DNA from: Azadirachta indica
Lineage: Eukaryota > Streptophyta > Magnoliopsida > Sapindales > Meliaceae
Assembly: GCA_022749755.1 (NCBI GenBank)
Contig: CM040440.1
Location: 3,185,769-3,249,768, forward strand
DNA: 64,000 nucleotides
Direction: 5' to 3'
Made by a program: the position numbers and the translations under genes. Shown here in pieces: positions 39,252-51,234 of this stretch (the stretch's first letter is position 1; every line of letters starts with the position of its first letter). The notes beneath the pieces were generated by a model that saw only the letters and a list, made by a program, of their open reading frames with translations, did not search any database and was not told the origin of the DNA.

Positions 39252-40433
39252 TGCTTGCAAGCTTGAAATTCTGGGATTTAGAGAACACTTACAATGTTGT
39301 TAGATAAATAAATCATTACAAGAAATATGTGAGTCTTGTAAGATGGACATGCACCAGTTCTCAATAACATGTGTGTTGTGCCTTGTTCTATTTAGTAAAT
39401 TTTTTTTTTCTTATTTGTGAATAATTTAAATAATAACAATAATAATTTGATGGCTCCAGCAGGTTTAGAAAAAAAACTGCTGCAATAGAAAAGATTGGGC
39501 GACAATGGTATTTCTTTTTAAATATTGTTCATTTATGTCTAACAGATTAAATGCTTGGGTTTTCTCCGTTTGTATAAATAAGAGAATATGGAGCAAATAG
39601 CTAGTTTAGGGGTCGTCGGTCGGCGATATTTATTGGGTGCCTATCCCTCTTGCCTCCTCAGGCCTTCATTAATAATCTGTTTCGTTTATGTTTCTTGCTG
39701 CCTAGTTTTTATTTCTGCTATTTGAGGCACTCAATTTCTCATGTTATATTTTGGCAAATAAGAATTTGAAATATTCGAGAATGGAACCGTACGTACAGAA
39801 TTTTTATTACGTTTTTCTTTGGTATCTATTTGTTTGTTCCTTTCCGTTTTTCTAGAAGTAGAATAAGTCAACGACTCTAATCATCGATTTACTGACAACG
39901 GTGTCAATAATTGTGCAGTGTACGTACATGTATTCTCCAAATATTGCTGCTAAGTAAGCATTTACAGATTAATCTAATCTAATCACGACAAAGTACGTAC
40001 ATTGATAGAAAAGGTCAATTAAGTTGTTGGGTTTATTTACTTTTTCTAAGCACATGAATTACACTTCTTTGACATGAACAAATCAGCTAAAAGCCTAAAA
40101 TTGATATAATATTCATTGGATTTCTACCCCAACCAAATAAAGGAGTAATTAATTAAGCACTGGAAAGTCCAAGGCATAAAAAAAAAGCCCCAATAATAAA
40201 GAGATTTAATAAACCCCAAATTTAATTGGAACAAATACCATAACAATTAACATTATAATCGAATGTTTTCTTAATTCTGTTCACTGCCGCCGTGTGACAT
40301 TTTAGCTTAAAAGTTATGCCAAGTTGAATTTCTCAATATCCCATCAGAATTGAAAAGTTCTTATCATTACCTTGAACAATCTTACACACGACAAGAAAAC
40401 GTCAACCTCGATAACCTATCTACCAAGTTTAAG

Positions 40434-40474
<41 letters not shown>

Positions 40475-40541
40475 CGCTTCTCTCAACCTCGAACACATCA
40501 ATATCCTCGAACATTTCCAAATTCAGAAATTAATTCAAGCA
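39252..40541. other. Intergenic between DUF26 copies C and D
   Basis: The first part matches the flank after copy E (AGCTTGAAATTCTG; GGTTTAGA followed by an A run), and the right part matches the flank before copy B. It ends with a TA microsatellite at the TATA position of copy D. Confidence 0.5.
40439..40471. repeat. (TA)16 microsatellite at the TATA-box position of DUF26 copy D
   Basis: An uninterrupted TA run 71 bases before the start codon of copy D. At the equivalent place copy B has only TATATATAAATA. The run therefore probably arose by expansion of the core promoter. Confidence 0.85.
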
Positions 40542-41273
40542 ATGTCTTCCCTACGATTTTCTTCTACTTTCTATTTGCTGAGTTTCGCTTTTCTTCTCAA
40601 AACTGCTTTCGGTTCCGACATCAACCCCCTGTTCCGGTCTTGTTCGAATGAAACTTTCACTGCCAATATCCCCTATCAAATAAACTTGAACAAGCTCATG
40701 GGATATCTCTACTACCAAGCTCCTCCCACAGGTTTTGGTCTCACTTCATTGGGTCAAAACCCTAACCAAGTTCACGGACTTGCTCTTTGCAGAGGTGACG
40801 TTTCAACCTCAGATTGTAAAACCTGTGTTACAGATGCAAGCAGCACCATTAGGAAGAACTGCCCATACAGCAAACATGCAACGATATTCTACGACAACTG
40901 TTTCTTGAAGTACTCAAACGAAGATTTCTTCGGCCAAATCGATAATGGACCCAAGTGGTACATGTGGAACGTGAACAACGCCAGCAACCCGGTGATATTC
41001 AATGAAAAGAGCAAGGACTTGTTGAGCCATTTGGCCAAGAAAGCTTCTGCCAACCCTAAACTATATGCAGCAGGAGAATTGGAGATGGAAGAATCAAAGA
41101 AACTTTACGGTTTGGCTCAATGCACACGGGATCTTTCTTACAATGCCTGTAAGTCGTGTCTTGATGACATAATCGATGATCTTCCGAGTTGCTGTGATGG
41201 AAAACAGGGAGGTAGGGTTATTACTGGGAGTTGCACTATAAGATATGAGATTCACCCATTTGTTAAAGCTTGA
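40542..41273 (+). CDS. DUF26 cysteine-rich repeat secretory protein D (intact)
   Basis: Single-exon gene, 243 residues, with signal peptide (about 1-24, ...TAFG) and two DUF26 domains with cores C83-C92-C95 and C194-C203-C206. The start at 40542 is chosen because it matches the family start MSS; the frame is open farther upstream, but that part crosses the TA microsatellite and is not protein-like. It is the sister of copy B from the block duplication and has stayed intact while B decayed. Differences from the other intact copies include SKHATIFYDNC in domain 1 and NACKSC in domain 2. Likely secreted to the apoplast; a defence-related, sugar-binding role is inferred from family members only. 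Confidence 0.93.
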   Translation: MSSLRFSSTFYLLSFAFLLKTAFGSDINPLFRSCSNETFTANIPYQINLNKLMGYLYYQAPPTGFGLTSLGQNPNQVHGLALCRGDVSTSDCKTCVTDASSTIRKNCPYSKHATIFYDNCFLKYSNEDFFGQIDNGPKWYMWNVNNASNPVIFNEKSKDLLSHLAKKASANPKLYAAGELEMEESKKLYGLAQCTRDLSYNACKSCLDDIIDDLPSCCDGKQGGRVITGSCTIRYEIHPFVKA

Positions 41274-42281
41274 TTAATTTCAGAATATCAATTATTCAAT
41301 TAGGGATAATGGATATTGCTACCCCTAATAACTATAGATAAATAAAGTTCTACCGGAACTCATTTGTATTAGTAATTATTTCTTCTTTGGTGGGACTGGA
41401 CTATGGTCCCTTTAATTTGTATGTTTGCATGAATAATATTGTTCAATAAAATTCTTTATTGTTTCATAATAAAAAATTATTTTTGCCTGGTATTATATTC
41501 TTTTTCTTTCCTTTTCTTTTTCATTGTTTGGTCAGATTGTAGAAACAGCCTATAATTTGAAATAACGAAAAAGAAAATTCAAACTCTTTAATCAGTATAA
41601 TAAAATTATTTATGATTTAACATTACAAACATTTTTAAATATATATCAAAGAAAAAATGAATATAAAATTTTGAAGTTTAATTTCCTTTTAATTTTTAAC
41701 TATCATTTGGGTTTGCTAGCTAAAAATAAAATCTTATAAAAGTTAAATTGCATAATTTACTTTTCTATAAAATTCAATTACCTAAGTTTTCATAATTCGA
41801 CGTAGAACATGTTAAACATCTTTAGGATGTTAACTATAATGATAAGTCTAATTGGCAATAACATTACGAAACTTCCTTGGTTAATAGATTCAATGAGATC
41901 ATGAATAATTAGAAATCTGTTTCAAGACTTCAAATCCAAATCTTAAGTTGAAAGAATTTTAGTCGTATATTAGTATTCTGCCTAACATTCAATTTCCAAC
42001 ACTTGTTTTATTATACAATATCCTACCACTTCCACGGGAGGACAGTTGACCAAAGTGCGCTTCAGCTTACCCACCAAATTTTCTACCCACAACATGCCGA
42101 CAATGGAAGTAATTGTCTTGTTAAATTAACACTCGTGAAATGTATATCCAAAAGAAAAGGCCAGCCCTTGGAAATTTTCTCCTCAGTCCATGCTGATTTT
42201 GCACTATTAATAGATGCCGCATTGCATAATTAAACTTAAAAAGTACTCACCAATTCTTCGATAATATATAGATTTGAAATA
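41274..42281. other. Intergenic between DUF26 copies D and E
   Basis: The first 150 bases match the 3' flank of copy B. The rest is AT-rich. A short element before copy E (ACTATTAATAGATGCCGCA) aligns with the TATA region of copy F. Confidence 0.5.
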
Positions 42282-43006
42282 ATGTCTTCCTTAATATTTG
42301 CCTCTTCCTTCTTTCTGCTAACCTTTGCTTTCGTTATTCAAACTGTTTTTGGAGATCCTCTCTTTCACTTTTGTTCGAGCTCTGAGAATTTCACTGCCAA
42401 TGACCCGTACGAAACAATCTTTAACAAACTGATGGGTTATCTCGATTACCAAACTCCTTCCACTGGTTTTGGTAAGGGTGCCGTGGGTGAGAATCTAAGC
42501 CGATTATACGGGATTGCTCTTTGTAGAGGTGATGTCTCGATCTCGGACTGCAAGACTTGTGTTGTCGATGCTAGCATTGAGATTCGCAAGCGTTGCCCTA
42601 ACAAAAAAGCTGCAATCATTTGGTACGATCACTGTCTTTTGAAGACTCGGACAAGGAATTCTTTGGCCAAATTGACAGCCAAAACAAGTTCTATCTGTGG
42701 AACTTTCAAAGTGTTAGCAAACCAGAGCCTTTCAACGAAAAGACCAAAGCATTGTTAAGCCAACTGGCCAATAAAGCTTATGTAACACCCAAGATGTATG
42801 CAGTAGGAGAAATGCTGCTATGCGAGTCGAAAAAACTTTATGGATTGGCTCAGTGCACTAGAGATCTTTCTATGAATGATTGTAAGAAGTGTCTTGATGG
42901 CATAATTGCTGAACTTCCAAGGTGTTGTGGTGGGAAAGAAGGGGGCAGAGTTGTTACTGGAAGTTGCAACATTAGATATGAACCATACCCCATTGTTGCC
43001 GAATAA
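42282..43006 (+). pseudogene. DUF26 secretory protein copy E (one frameshift)
   Basis: Relative of copies C and F. The signal peptide and first DUF26 domain are open from 42282 (CRGDVSISDCKTC). A single T is missing after 42644, where the family has AAG-TAC (LLKY), so the frame breaks. The second frame then runs cleanly to the stop at 43006 with CTRDLSMNDCKKC and a normal C-terminus. This is the only lesion I see, so the copy is either a very young pseudogene or a sequence error. As written it would yield a protein truncated after the first domain, with about 36 foreign residues. Confidence 0.87.
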
Positions 43007-45653
43007 TTAATGCTTGAAAAGCTTGAAATTCTGGAGTTTAATAATCATTCATCATACAGTTAGTGAATAAATCATTAGAAGAGAAACATATATGCTAATC
43101 TTGTACCGTACTGGGTGGGAAATGGACTCACACCCAATAGCTCATATATGTAGTTTTCAATAACATTTGTCTTGTTGTATCAGTAGTTTGCTTAATCGAG
43201 AGGTTGTTGATATAATTTAAAAAATTAAAAATATAAAAACAATTGATGGTTTTTGCATTATAGGAGCATCATGCATGAAGGCGTCCATGGAGAAACCAAT
43301 TTCTAGCTATAGGTTTAGACAAAAAAAAAAAAAATCGCTGTAATAGAACTGACTGGCCATCTTAATTAATTTCTACTTTTAAAAACGGTGCATTTTCTTT
43401 TTTGATAGATATTATTGTCGATTTATGTTTAAGTTCAACAAATTAAGTTGCTGTCTTTCTGTGTGTAATTGTATACATTAAGAGAACATTGAGGACATGG
43501 CTAATTTATAGTTATCGATAGTCCATATCTATTGAGCGTCTTTCCTCCTCGATCGGATTCTCCGTGATTCATTAGTTTTGTTATGTTTCTTGCTGCATGA
43601 TTTCTATCTCTGCTATTTTGAGGTTAGTTCTCAAAATCTAATGTTATATTTTGGCTAAAATCGAGAAAGGAAGTATAAATGAAAGTGTCTTAGCCAATCT
43701 CAAGACTTGTCTCAAATACTTAATGTTAATTGTTTATATAATAGTTTAACCATTTGGATTCAGTAATTACTTAATTTAATATTACTTATAACCACAAATC
43801 TCATGTTCGAATTCCATGCGCTCATTTTATCTTAATTGATTCTTTTGGTCTTTGAGTTTATAATGTTTACATTTTAACCTCGACCCTTTCAAACTTATTT
43901 TAATTTAATATTATTTAATATTATCTTTGAAGACTTGGGAGATGTAATTTTATTATAGGTGCTTTACTTTTTTATAAATACCAATTAGCTCCATTGATAA
44001 AAATTATTTTTGAAATTTATAAGATATTTGTGGATTGAAATTCTAATCGTTCACATAAAAATTCACTATTTAAAGTAAATTAACGTTACTTAATTTAGTG
44101 TAAAATAATGTTGTTTTACATTACATTCTTATTTTAAAGATAATACTAATATTCAAAAAGGGAGAATAATATATTTATATACATATTAGAAAATATTGTT
44201 AAAAAGAAAAAAAAAATCCATAGATGGCCCCAGGCATAAGTCAAACTTGGATGGGATGAGAATTCAGACGCCATCTTAGTTTGGTCAACTCATGAATTAA
44301 TCTAGAAGGCAACGACTTGCCAACTTAATTAATTCTGTCCTAAACATGCCAGCGACACCGCCGTGGATTTTCACCAACTTCTTCAACTTCCTGCATTAAA
44401 TAGGGTAGACCTGTTAAAATATATTAAGATATGAATTAACAATTGAGTAAATAAATAACGTGATATTTATTAATAAATATAATTTAATTGCACAATTAAT
44501 AATAAATATTAAAAGAATAATTCATAATTTCATACGTACATATAACATTTTGTACATACAAATACAAAATATTATAATACACAATTAAAATATAAATTTT
44601 ATATTTGAAATATTTTTTAACTAAATATAGTGTTACCTAATATAATTAATTATAGCATAATGATTTTTTTAAAATGTTAATTTTTTTACTATAAATATAT
44701 TTAACCTTTTAGGATTTTAAGAGTTTTAAATATATGTTATTGTGACTTACTCTAAAAATTTTCGCATATATGAGCACAAAATAAGTCCTATATTTCATGG
44801 AAAAAAAATTTTATATTTTGCTGGTGGTGGTCTAACCACCAGACAAGGACTGAGTGGCAATTTTTTATTTTAATTAATGTGTAATATATATATATATATA
44901 TAAAACTAATTCTCAAAATATGAAGGTTTTAATTTCAAAGCGTGAGGTCAACTAGTGTGATCATATTTGTGTTTTTGTTTAAACTTTAAAGCATCCGCTC
45001 GCGTACATGTCAAGCCTAGCTAGCTTAGCTGGCTACGATTTGCTTTAAGTTAATTTGAACAACTTAAATAGTCAAATATAAGGCCTTGTGATAATAATTA
45101 TCCAGAAGCGAGTTGTTGTCCAAAAATAGAACTATTCCTTCCCTATGAATATATCTAGACAATCCCATTTGAGCACATTTAGTTAATTTTTTTTTTTAAA
45201 AAATAATACAATATACTACATTCAATTTTATCTACTGCTAGGATAAATTTGTAAATATATATAAAGATTAATTATTAGAGTTATTCAGGTTAATTTTCTT
45301 ATATGAAAGCGCCATTATAGGTATAGCCTTAATTCCCCCCACTGCTATATATCTAATTAACTAGTAATTAATGGCATATACTATTCTGCCTAATTTTAGA
45401 ACACTATTATTATAATATGCAGATGATTAAGTGCGCATCAACTTATATACAATCTATCTTATTTGAATATTCTAAATATCGCAGCCCACAATGGAAATTG
45501 TCAGTTACCTTAGCACTCGGCATGTTAATCAATGGAAAAAGCGAGCCCCTCTGGAACTTTTCTCCTCAGTATATAGTAATTTTTTTCACTATATAGAGGC
45601 TGCATATTGCCCTCAGCTTTTAATTTATACCAATCAACCTTGTACTTGCAACA
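43007..45653. other. Intergenic between DUF26 copies E and F
   Basis: About 2.6 kb, strongly AT-rich (especially 43880-44760), with no gene recognised. The first 300 bases share blocks with the flank after copy C. A short perfect palindrome-like TGGTGG...CCACCA lies near 44825-44842. The TATA box TATATAG at 45590-45596 serves copy F. Confidence 0.5.
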
Positions 45654-46388
45654 ATGTCGTCTTCTTCAAATTTTTTCACTTTCCTCTTTCTGCTAACTTT
45701 TGCTTTCCTACTCCAAACTGTTTTTGGAGCTGATCCTCTCTTTCACTTTTGTTCAAGCTCTGAGAATTTCACTGCCAATGGCCCCTATGAAGCAAACTTG
45801 AACAAACTCATGGGCTATCTCGACTATCAGACTCCTACCACTGGTTTTGGTAAGGGTGCCGTGGGTGTTAAACGAAGCCGAACATACGGCCTCTCTCTTT
45901 GCAGAGGCGATGTCTCAAAGTCAGATTGCAAAAACTGCGTTGTTGATGCAGGCAGTGAGATTCGCAAGCGTTGCCCTTACAACAAAGCTGCAATCATTTG
46001 GTACGATTATTGTCTTTTGAAGTACACGGACAAGGATTTCTTTGGCCAAATTGACAACGGAAACAAGTTCTATATGTGGAACTTGAGAGTTGTAAGCGAC
46101 CCAGAGTCTTTCAATCAAAAGACCAGAGAATTGTTAAGCCAACTGGCCGGGGAAGCTTATGCAACTCCCAAATTGTATGCAGTGGGAGAAATGAAGCTCG
46201 GCAAATCGGAGAAACTCTATGGATTGACTCAATGCACTAGGGATCTTTCTGGTGCTAATTGTAAGAAGTGTCTCGATGGCATAATCGGTGAACTTCCAAG
46301 CTGCTGTGATGGCAAAGAAGGAGGAAGAGTTGTTAGTGGAAGTTGTAATTTTAGATACGAGATATACCCCTTTGTTAATAATGCTTGA
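45654..46388 (+). CDS. DUF26 cysteine-rich repeat secretory protein F (intact)
   Basis: Single-exon gene, 244 residues, signal peptide about 1-25 (...TVFG) and two DUF26 domains with cores C83-C92-C95 (CRGDVSKSDCKNC) and C194-C203-C206 (CTRDLSGANCKKC). The region is free of lesions and closest to broken copies C and E. A TATA box (TATATAG) lies 58-64 bases before the ATG, so the promoter also looks intact. A secreted, apoplastic product is expected. The C-terminus ends PFVNNA, two residues longer than copy A. Confidence 0.93.
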   Translation: MSSSSNFFTFLFLLTFAFLLQTVFGADPLFHFCSSSENFTANGPYEANLNKLMGYLDYQTPTTGFGKGAVGVKRSRTYGLSLCRGDVSKSDCKNCVVDAGSEIRKRCPYNKAAIIWYDYCLLKYTDKDFFGQIDNGNKFYMWNLRVVSDPESFNQKTRELLSQLAGEAYATPKLYAVGEMKLGKSEKLYGLTQCTRDLSGANCKKCLDGIIGELPSCCDGKEGGRVVSGSCNFRYEIYPFVNNA

Positions 46389-46788
46389 ATACTTAAAACT
46401 TTTAGGGGTAACTTACTAGCTAGGGATATATATCTCCTATGCTATTAAATAAATACACGATTGCAACAGGAAATAAGAGATTGTCATTTTATGATACATG
46501 TTTGTTTTTTCATCTGGTCATCAGTATATATATAGCTTAATTTAAAAAACATTTCAGGCGTGTTGAGCATCATGCCCATATCTCTACGACGCCATGCATG
46601 TATGTATGGTGTATTCAACTAGTTCTCATATTACAGTTTGGCCAAAAACGAAAATGGAAAATCTAGAAAGGAACTCTATGAATATCATAATCCTTCACCA
46701 ATTACCTATGGTGCTTTTTAACAATTTGGGCCTTCGGCGGTCGTCACAGTTCAATTGTAACGAATGATGAACATTATTACCAAAACTT
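46389..46788. other. Intergenic, 3' of DUF26 copy F
   Basis: 3' untranslated region and flank of copy F; nothing else is recognised. Confidence 0.45.
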
Positions 46789-47513
46789 TTATCCGTACTT
46801 GAATCGGATGTACTTATGTAAATGATGGTGATTACAAAGGTTTGACCTTCAGACGCCAAATTTTCGATCCAGAAGGCAAACTATATAATGAACTTATTGT
46901 AATCCCGCCTGCGACGCTTGTTGATTTCGTCCAATCTGTCTACCTTCTTAAATTAAATAACACAAAACTAATGACTTTGCTCTGCATTATCATAAGCATG
47001 AAGTAGCAATCATAAGTTGTTAATGTTATTTAAATACTTAATTCGCAAATCATGCTTATAATGAGGTCACTTTATAATTGTATACGTGTTCTGTCTTCAT
47101 TTTGTTAACTTGTTATCATCATCGATCGGCTTAAGTATTTCAGCAACTCACGTCCTTACAATACTTAAATCGAATTGATCGTTCCAGGTACACCTACACC
47201 TTTCCATCTATTTATTTACTAGTCTTATCATTATTTTTCATGTAGCACAAAAAAATTACTTCTTATTATTATTTTCCAAGAAGGAAAAAAAGACTGATCT
47301 AATGTTTCCAAAATTAATTATCAGTGCATATATATAAATTATAATTACAACTAATAGATTTTAATATATTCAAATGATCAAATTATATTCATTAAATATA
47401 ATCTTAACCGTTATAGATGTGTCAGATTTAATTTTAATTGTTAAAAGTGTTTAAATACAATATTCAATAAATGATATAAGAATATATATAAACTTATAAA
47501 ACTGTTTTCCTAA

Positions 47514-47555
<42 letters not shown>

Positions 47556-48534
47556 CATATAGTTATGTTACGTAAAGTGAATTAAAATGAAAGTAAAAGT
47601 TAAGGGTTGTTCATTTTTTCTGGTTAGAGTCTAAATATAATTATTCAAATATTTTAGAGTCGTTTATTTTTTAATTTATATTTGAATATTTGTTAAAAAT
47701 ATTTGAATTTAGATAAGTTAAAATTTTTAATTTAAATATGAATGATCAAATATTTCGATAATTTAATATTTTTATTTTTCAAAAAAAATATATTTATTTT
47801 ATTTATTTATTTATTAATAAAATTAAATTTTTAATTAACTATTTTTGACGTATCTTTTTTTATTATAGGTCTCTCTACTTGTTTTTTCAATTCTATTTAT
47901 TTTATATTTTAATTATTATAATAAATTGTATATTTACGTAATTACAAATATATTACAATACAACTTATTATTTTTATTTAATTTTTATTGATCTTTTTAT
48001 CATTAATTAGAAATTATTTTTTTTTAAAAAAAAAATAATATATCAAACAAACAAATAATATACACATATTAATATAATTTATTAATTTTTTATATATTAT
48101 TGTGTTATATAATCAAAAGTATTATAAATATAAATATATTATTTAAAATGATATACATGTGAAAATATTAAATTTTAAATATTTTAAAAAAAAAAAAATA
48201 AATATATTATTTAAATTTTAATTTTAATTATGTATAGAGTTATAAAAGAAGAAAAAAAAAACAATCGCCACCTGAATCATAGACAAAAAAGGTAAAATTC
48301 GTCTCATCGAATGTCTCTGTGTTGAATTAATATTGCTTATCCTTCTAAGCCACTGAAGTCCAATCAGAAATGGCTGTACGCCATTGAAATTTTAGGAAAC
48401 GCAGAAATCATCAATGTAAAATGCTCTGAAAAATATCAACGAATGGGATCCATTTGACTTTGAATATATTGCTTTCCAGAAGCTGAATTAATTGGTTGGC
48501 CATTAATGTCGTTCTAATGCATTAACGAAGTGGC
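46789..48534. repeat. Direct duplication, copy 1 (about 1.75 kb, non-coding)
   Basis: Begins TTATCCGTACTTGAATCG and ends near GCATTAACGAAGTGG. It matches 48708-51231 along its whole length, including unique blocks such as ACAAAGGTTTGACCTTCAG and TGGGATCCATTTGACTTTG. It is highly AT-rich in the middle (47500-48250) and has no coding sequence. It carries the empty target site for the element present in copy 2 (TTAATTATC, about 47314-47322). Confidence 0.85.
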
Positions 48535-48707
48535 TTCTGCAACTGCAACTTGGAACTTTAAAAGTCAGCAGTTTCAACTCTACTGTCCACACTTAAACCT
48601 ATGTTGCAAAATAAAAGAGCTGTTAATTTATTTTTTGAATATATTATCTAATCATTGATTAATTTATTTTTTGTATATCTACTACGTCCCGCCCACTAAG
48701 AGAGCTG

Positions 48708-49393
48708 TTATCCGTACTTGAATCGAATGTACTTATGTAAATAATGGTGATTACAAAGGTTTGACCTTCAGGCGCCAAATTTTCGTAATTAAGCTTTATC
48801 CAGAAGGCAAACTATATAATGAACTTATCGTAATCCCGCCTGCAGCGCTTGTTGATTTCATCCAATCTGTCAGCTTTCTTAAATTGAACAACACAAAACT
48901 AATGACTTTGCTCTGTATTATCATTAGCATGCTGTAGCAATCTTAAGTTGTTAATGTTATATAAATACATTAATTCGCAATTCATGCTTGTAATGAGGTC
49001 ACTTTATAATTGTATACATGTTCTGTATTCATGTTGTTAACTCACGCCCTTTTAATATTTAAATCGAATTGATCGTTCCGGGTACATCTAGACCTTTCGA
49101 TCTATTTATTTACTAGTCTTATTATTATTATTTTCCATGAAGGAAGAAAATTACTTCTTATTATTATTATTTTCCAAGAAGAAAAAAAAGACTGATCTAA
49201 TGTTTTCAAAATTAATTATTGGGAAAAGGACATGTATGACCTTGAGGTTTTGTTTAATAGACATATAAGTTCTACTAATTTGAAAAATATCCGTAAGAGT
49301 CTCAACTTATTATAAAAAAAAAAAAATAATTATACCCTTAATAGTAATAATTATTTAACAAAAATTATTATTAAATCATCAAAATATGACAAA

Positions 49394-49425
<32 letters not shown>

Positions 49426-51231
49426 TAAAAAAATATATTAATAAAATAAATTATAATATTATTTTATACTATGTTAACTATATAATATTTGTTAACATAT
49501 TATAAATTTATATATTTATAAATACTATAAATAATATTTGTTAATATATTATAATTAAAATATAAATTTATTTATTTTACAGTATATTAACAAATTCAAT
49601 ATTAATTAAGTATTAGAAAATTAAATAAAATAAATTATAAATAAATATTAATATGTAAATAAAATATACTATAATACAATACTTATTATTATATTATAAT
49701 TTATATTTATGTATGGTTAAAATATATAAAATATGATAAAATTAAAATGTACTATTTATAAAATATATAAGTTTATAATACATTAATAAATTTTATATTA
49801 TTAATGTACTATTATTAATATATTGTTTATAAATATATTACATTTTCTCAAATTTTTAAGATTTGATAATAATGTTTGTAAATAATTATTTCTAATAAGG
49901 GTATAATCATCTTTTTAACATAAATTGAGACTTTTAAAAGTATTTTTGAAACTATTAAAACTTACATGTTCATTAAGTCAAACTTTAAAGACCTTTATGC
50001 CCTTTTTTCTTAATTATTAGTACATATATATAAATTATATGTACTATATGTACTACTAATAGATTGTAATATCCTCAAATGATCAGATTATGTCAGCTAT
50101 TAGATTTAATTTAACGTATTATATGTATCAAATTTAATTTTAATTGTTAAAAGTGTTTAAATATAACATTTAATAAATAATATAAGAATAGATGTAAACT
50201 TGTAAGACTGTTTTCATATATTTTATATATACGTATAGTTGCATATACTTATGTTACGTAAAGTAAATTGAAATAAAAGTAAGAGTTAGGGTTTTTTTTT
50301 TTTTTTTTACTACAGTCTTAATATAATTATTTAGATATTTTAAAGTCATTTATTTTTTAACTTATATTTGAATATTTGTTAAAAATTTTGACCTAAATTT
50401 GAATGATCAAATGTTTGAATAATTTAATATTTTTATTTTAAAAAAATATATTTATTTTATTAATTTATTTACTAATAAAATTAAAACTTTAATTAATTAT
50501 TTTTGATGTATCTCTTCTTTATCGTGACTCTCTTCTACTTGTCTTCTTTATCCTACTTATTTTATTCTTTAATTATTATAATAATTTATATTATTTATAT
50601 AATTACAAGTATATTACAATATGACTTCTTATTTTTATTTAATTTTTATACTTATTATATCATCAATTGCAAATTATTTTTTAAAAAAAATTATATATCA
50701 AACAAATAAATAATATATGTACTAATATAATTTATTAATTTTTTATCTATTATTGTGCTAATATAATCGAAATTATTATAAATATAAGTATATTATTTAA
50801 AAAGGTATATACACCAAAATATTAATTTTCAAAATTTTAATTTTATTAAAATAAATAATTTAAAATTATTTTATATATTTTAAAATAAAAAAATGTATCA
50901 TTTAAATTTAATTTTAATCATATTCAAAGTTTAATAAAAAAAAATAAACGCTATCTCAATCGTGGAAAAAAAATGTAAAATACATCTCATCTAATGTCTT
51001 TGTGTTGAATTAATATTGCTGATCCTTTTAAGCCACTGAAGTCCAATTAGAAATGGCTGTACGCCACTGAATTTTTAGCAAACGCAGAAATCACGAATGT
51101 AAAACGCTCTGAAAAATATCAGCGTATGGGATCCATTTGACTTTGAAATATATTGCTTTCCAGAAGCTGAATTAATTGGCTGGTCATTAATCTCGTTCTT
51201 CCTTTAAAGCGTTAATGCATTAACAAAGTGG
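48708..51231. repeat. Direct duplication, copy 2, interrupted by a transposon
   Basis: Same order of blocks as copy 1. It is longer because of the 789-bp insertion at 49221-50009 plus its 9-bp target duplication. Without these it is about 1.73 kb. The copies differ by many small changes, so the duplication is not recent. Copy 2 ends about 470 bases upstream of DUF26 copy G. Confidence 0.85.
49221..50009. mobile_element. 789-bp non-autonomous element with TIRs of about 130 bp and a 9-bp target duplication
   Basis: Flanked by TTAATTATT on both sides (49212-49220 and 50010-50018). The left end starts GGGAAAAGGACATGTATGAC; the right end in reverse complement starts GAAAAAAGGGCATAAAGGTC. The similarity continues inward through AAGTTTTA/AAGTTCTA, AAAAGTCTCAA/AGAGTCTCAA and ATTATACCCTTA. 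The paralogous segment at about 47314 has the uninterrupted site. Long TIRs and a 9-bp target duplication are the signature of Mutator-like elements. The core is AT-rich with no coding sequence. Confidence 0.85.
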
Positions 51232-51234
51232 TTA

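Noticed and set aside
40350..40541. N-terminal extension of DUF26 copy D
   Set aside because: The extension crosses the TA microsatellite and lacks similarity to the other copies; the start at 40542 gives the family signal peptide.
43795..43825. TGTTCGAATTCC, resembling the B box of a tRNA or tRNA-derived SINE
   Set aside because: No A box at the right distance and no cloverleaf could be formed; likely chance in AT-rich DNA.
50503..50709. Hydrophobic open frame in AT-rich DNA
   Set aside because: Phe/Ile/Tyr-only composition from AT-rich sequence inside the duplicated non-coding block.
46789..51231. The two direct copies read as LTRs of a retroelement
   Set aside because: Only 173 bases separate them, there is no primer-binding site, and the ends are not TG...CA.
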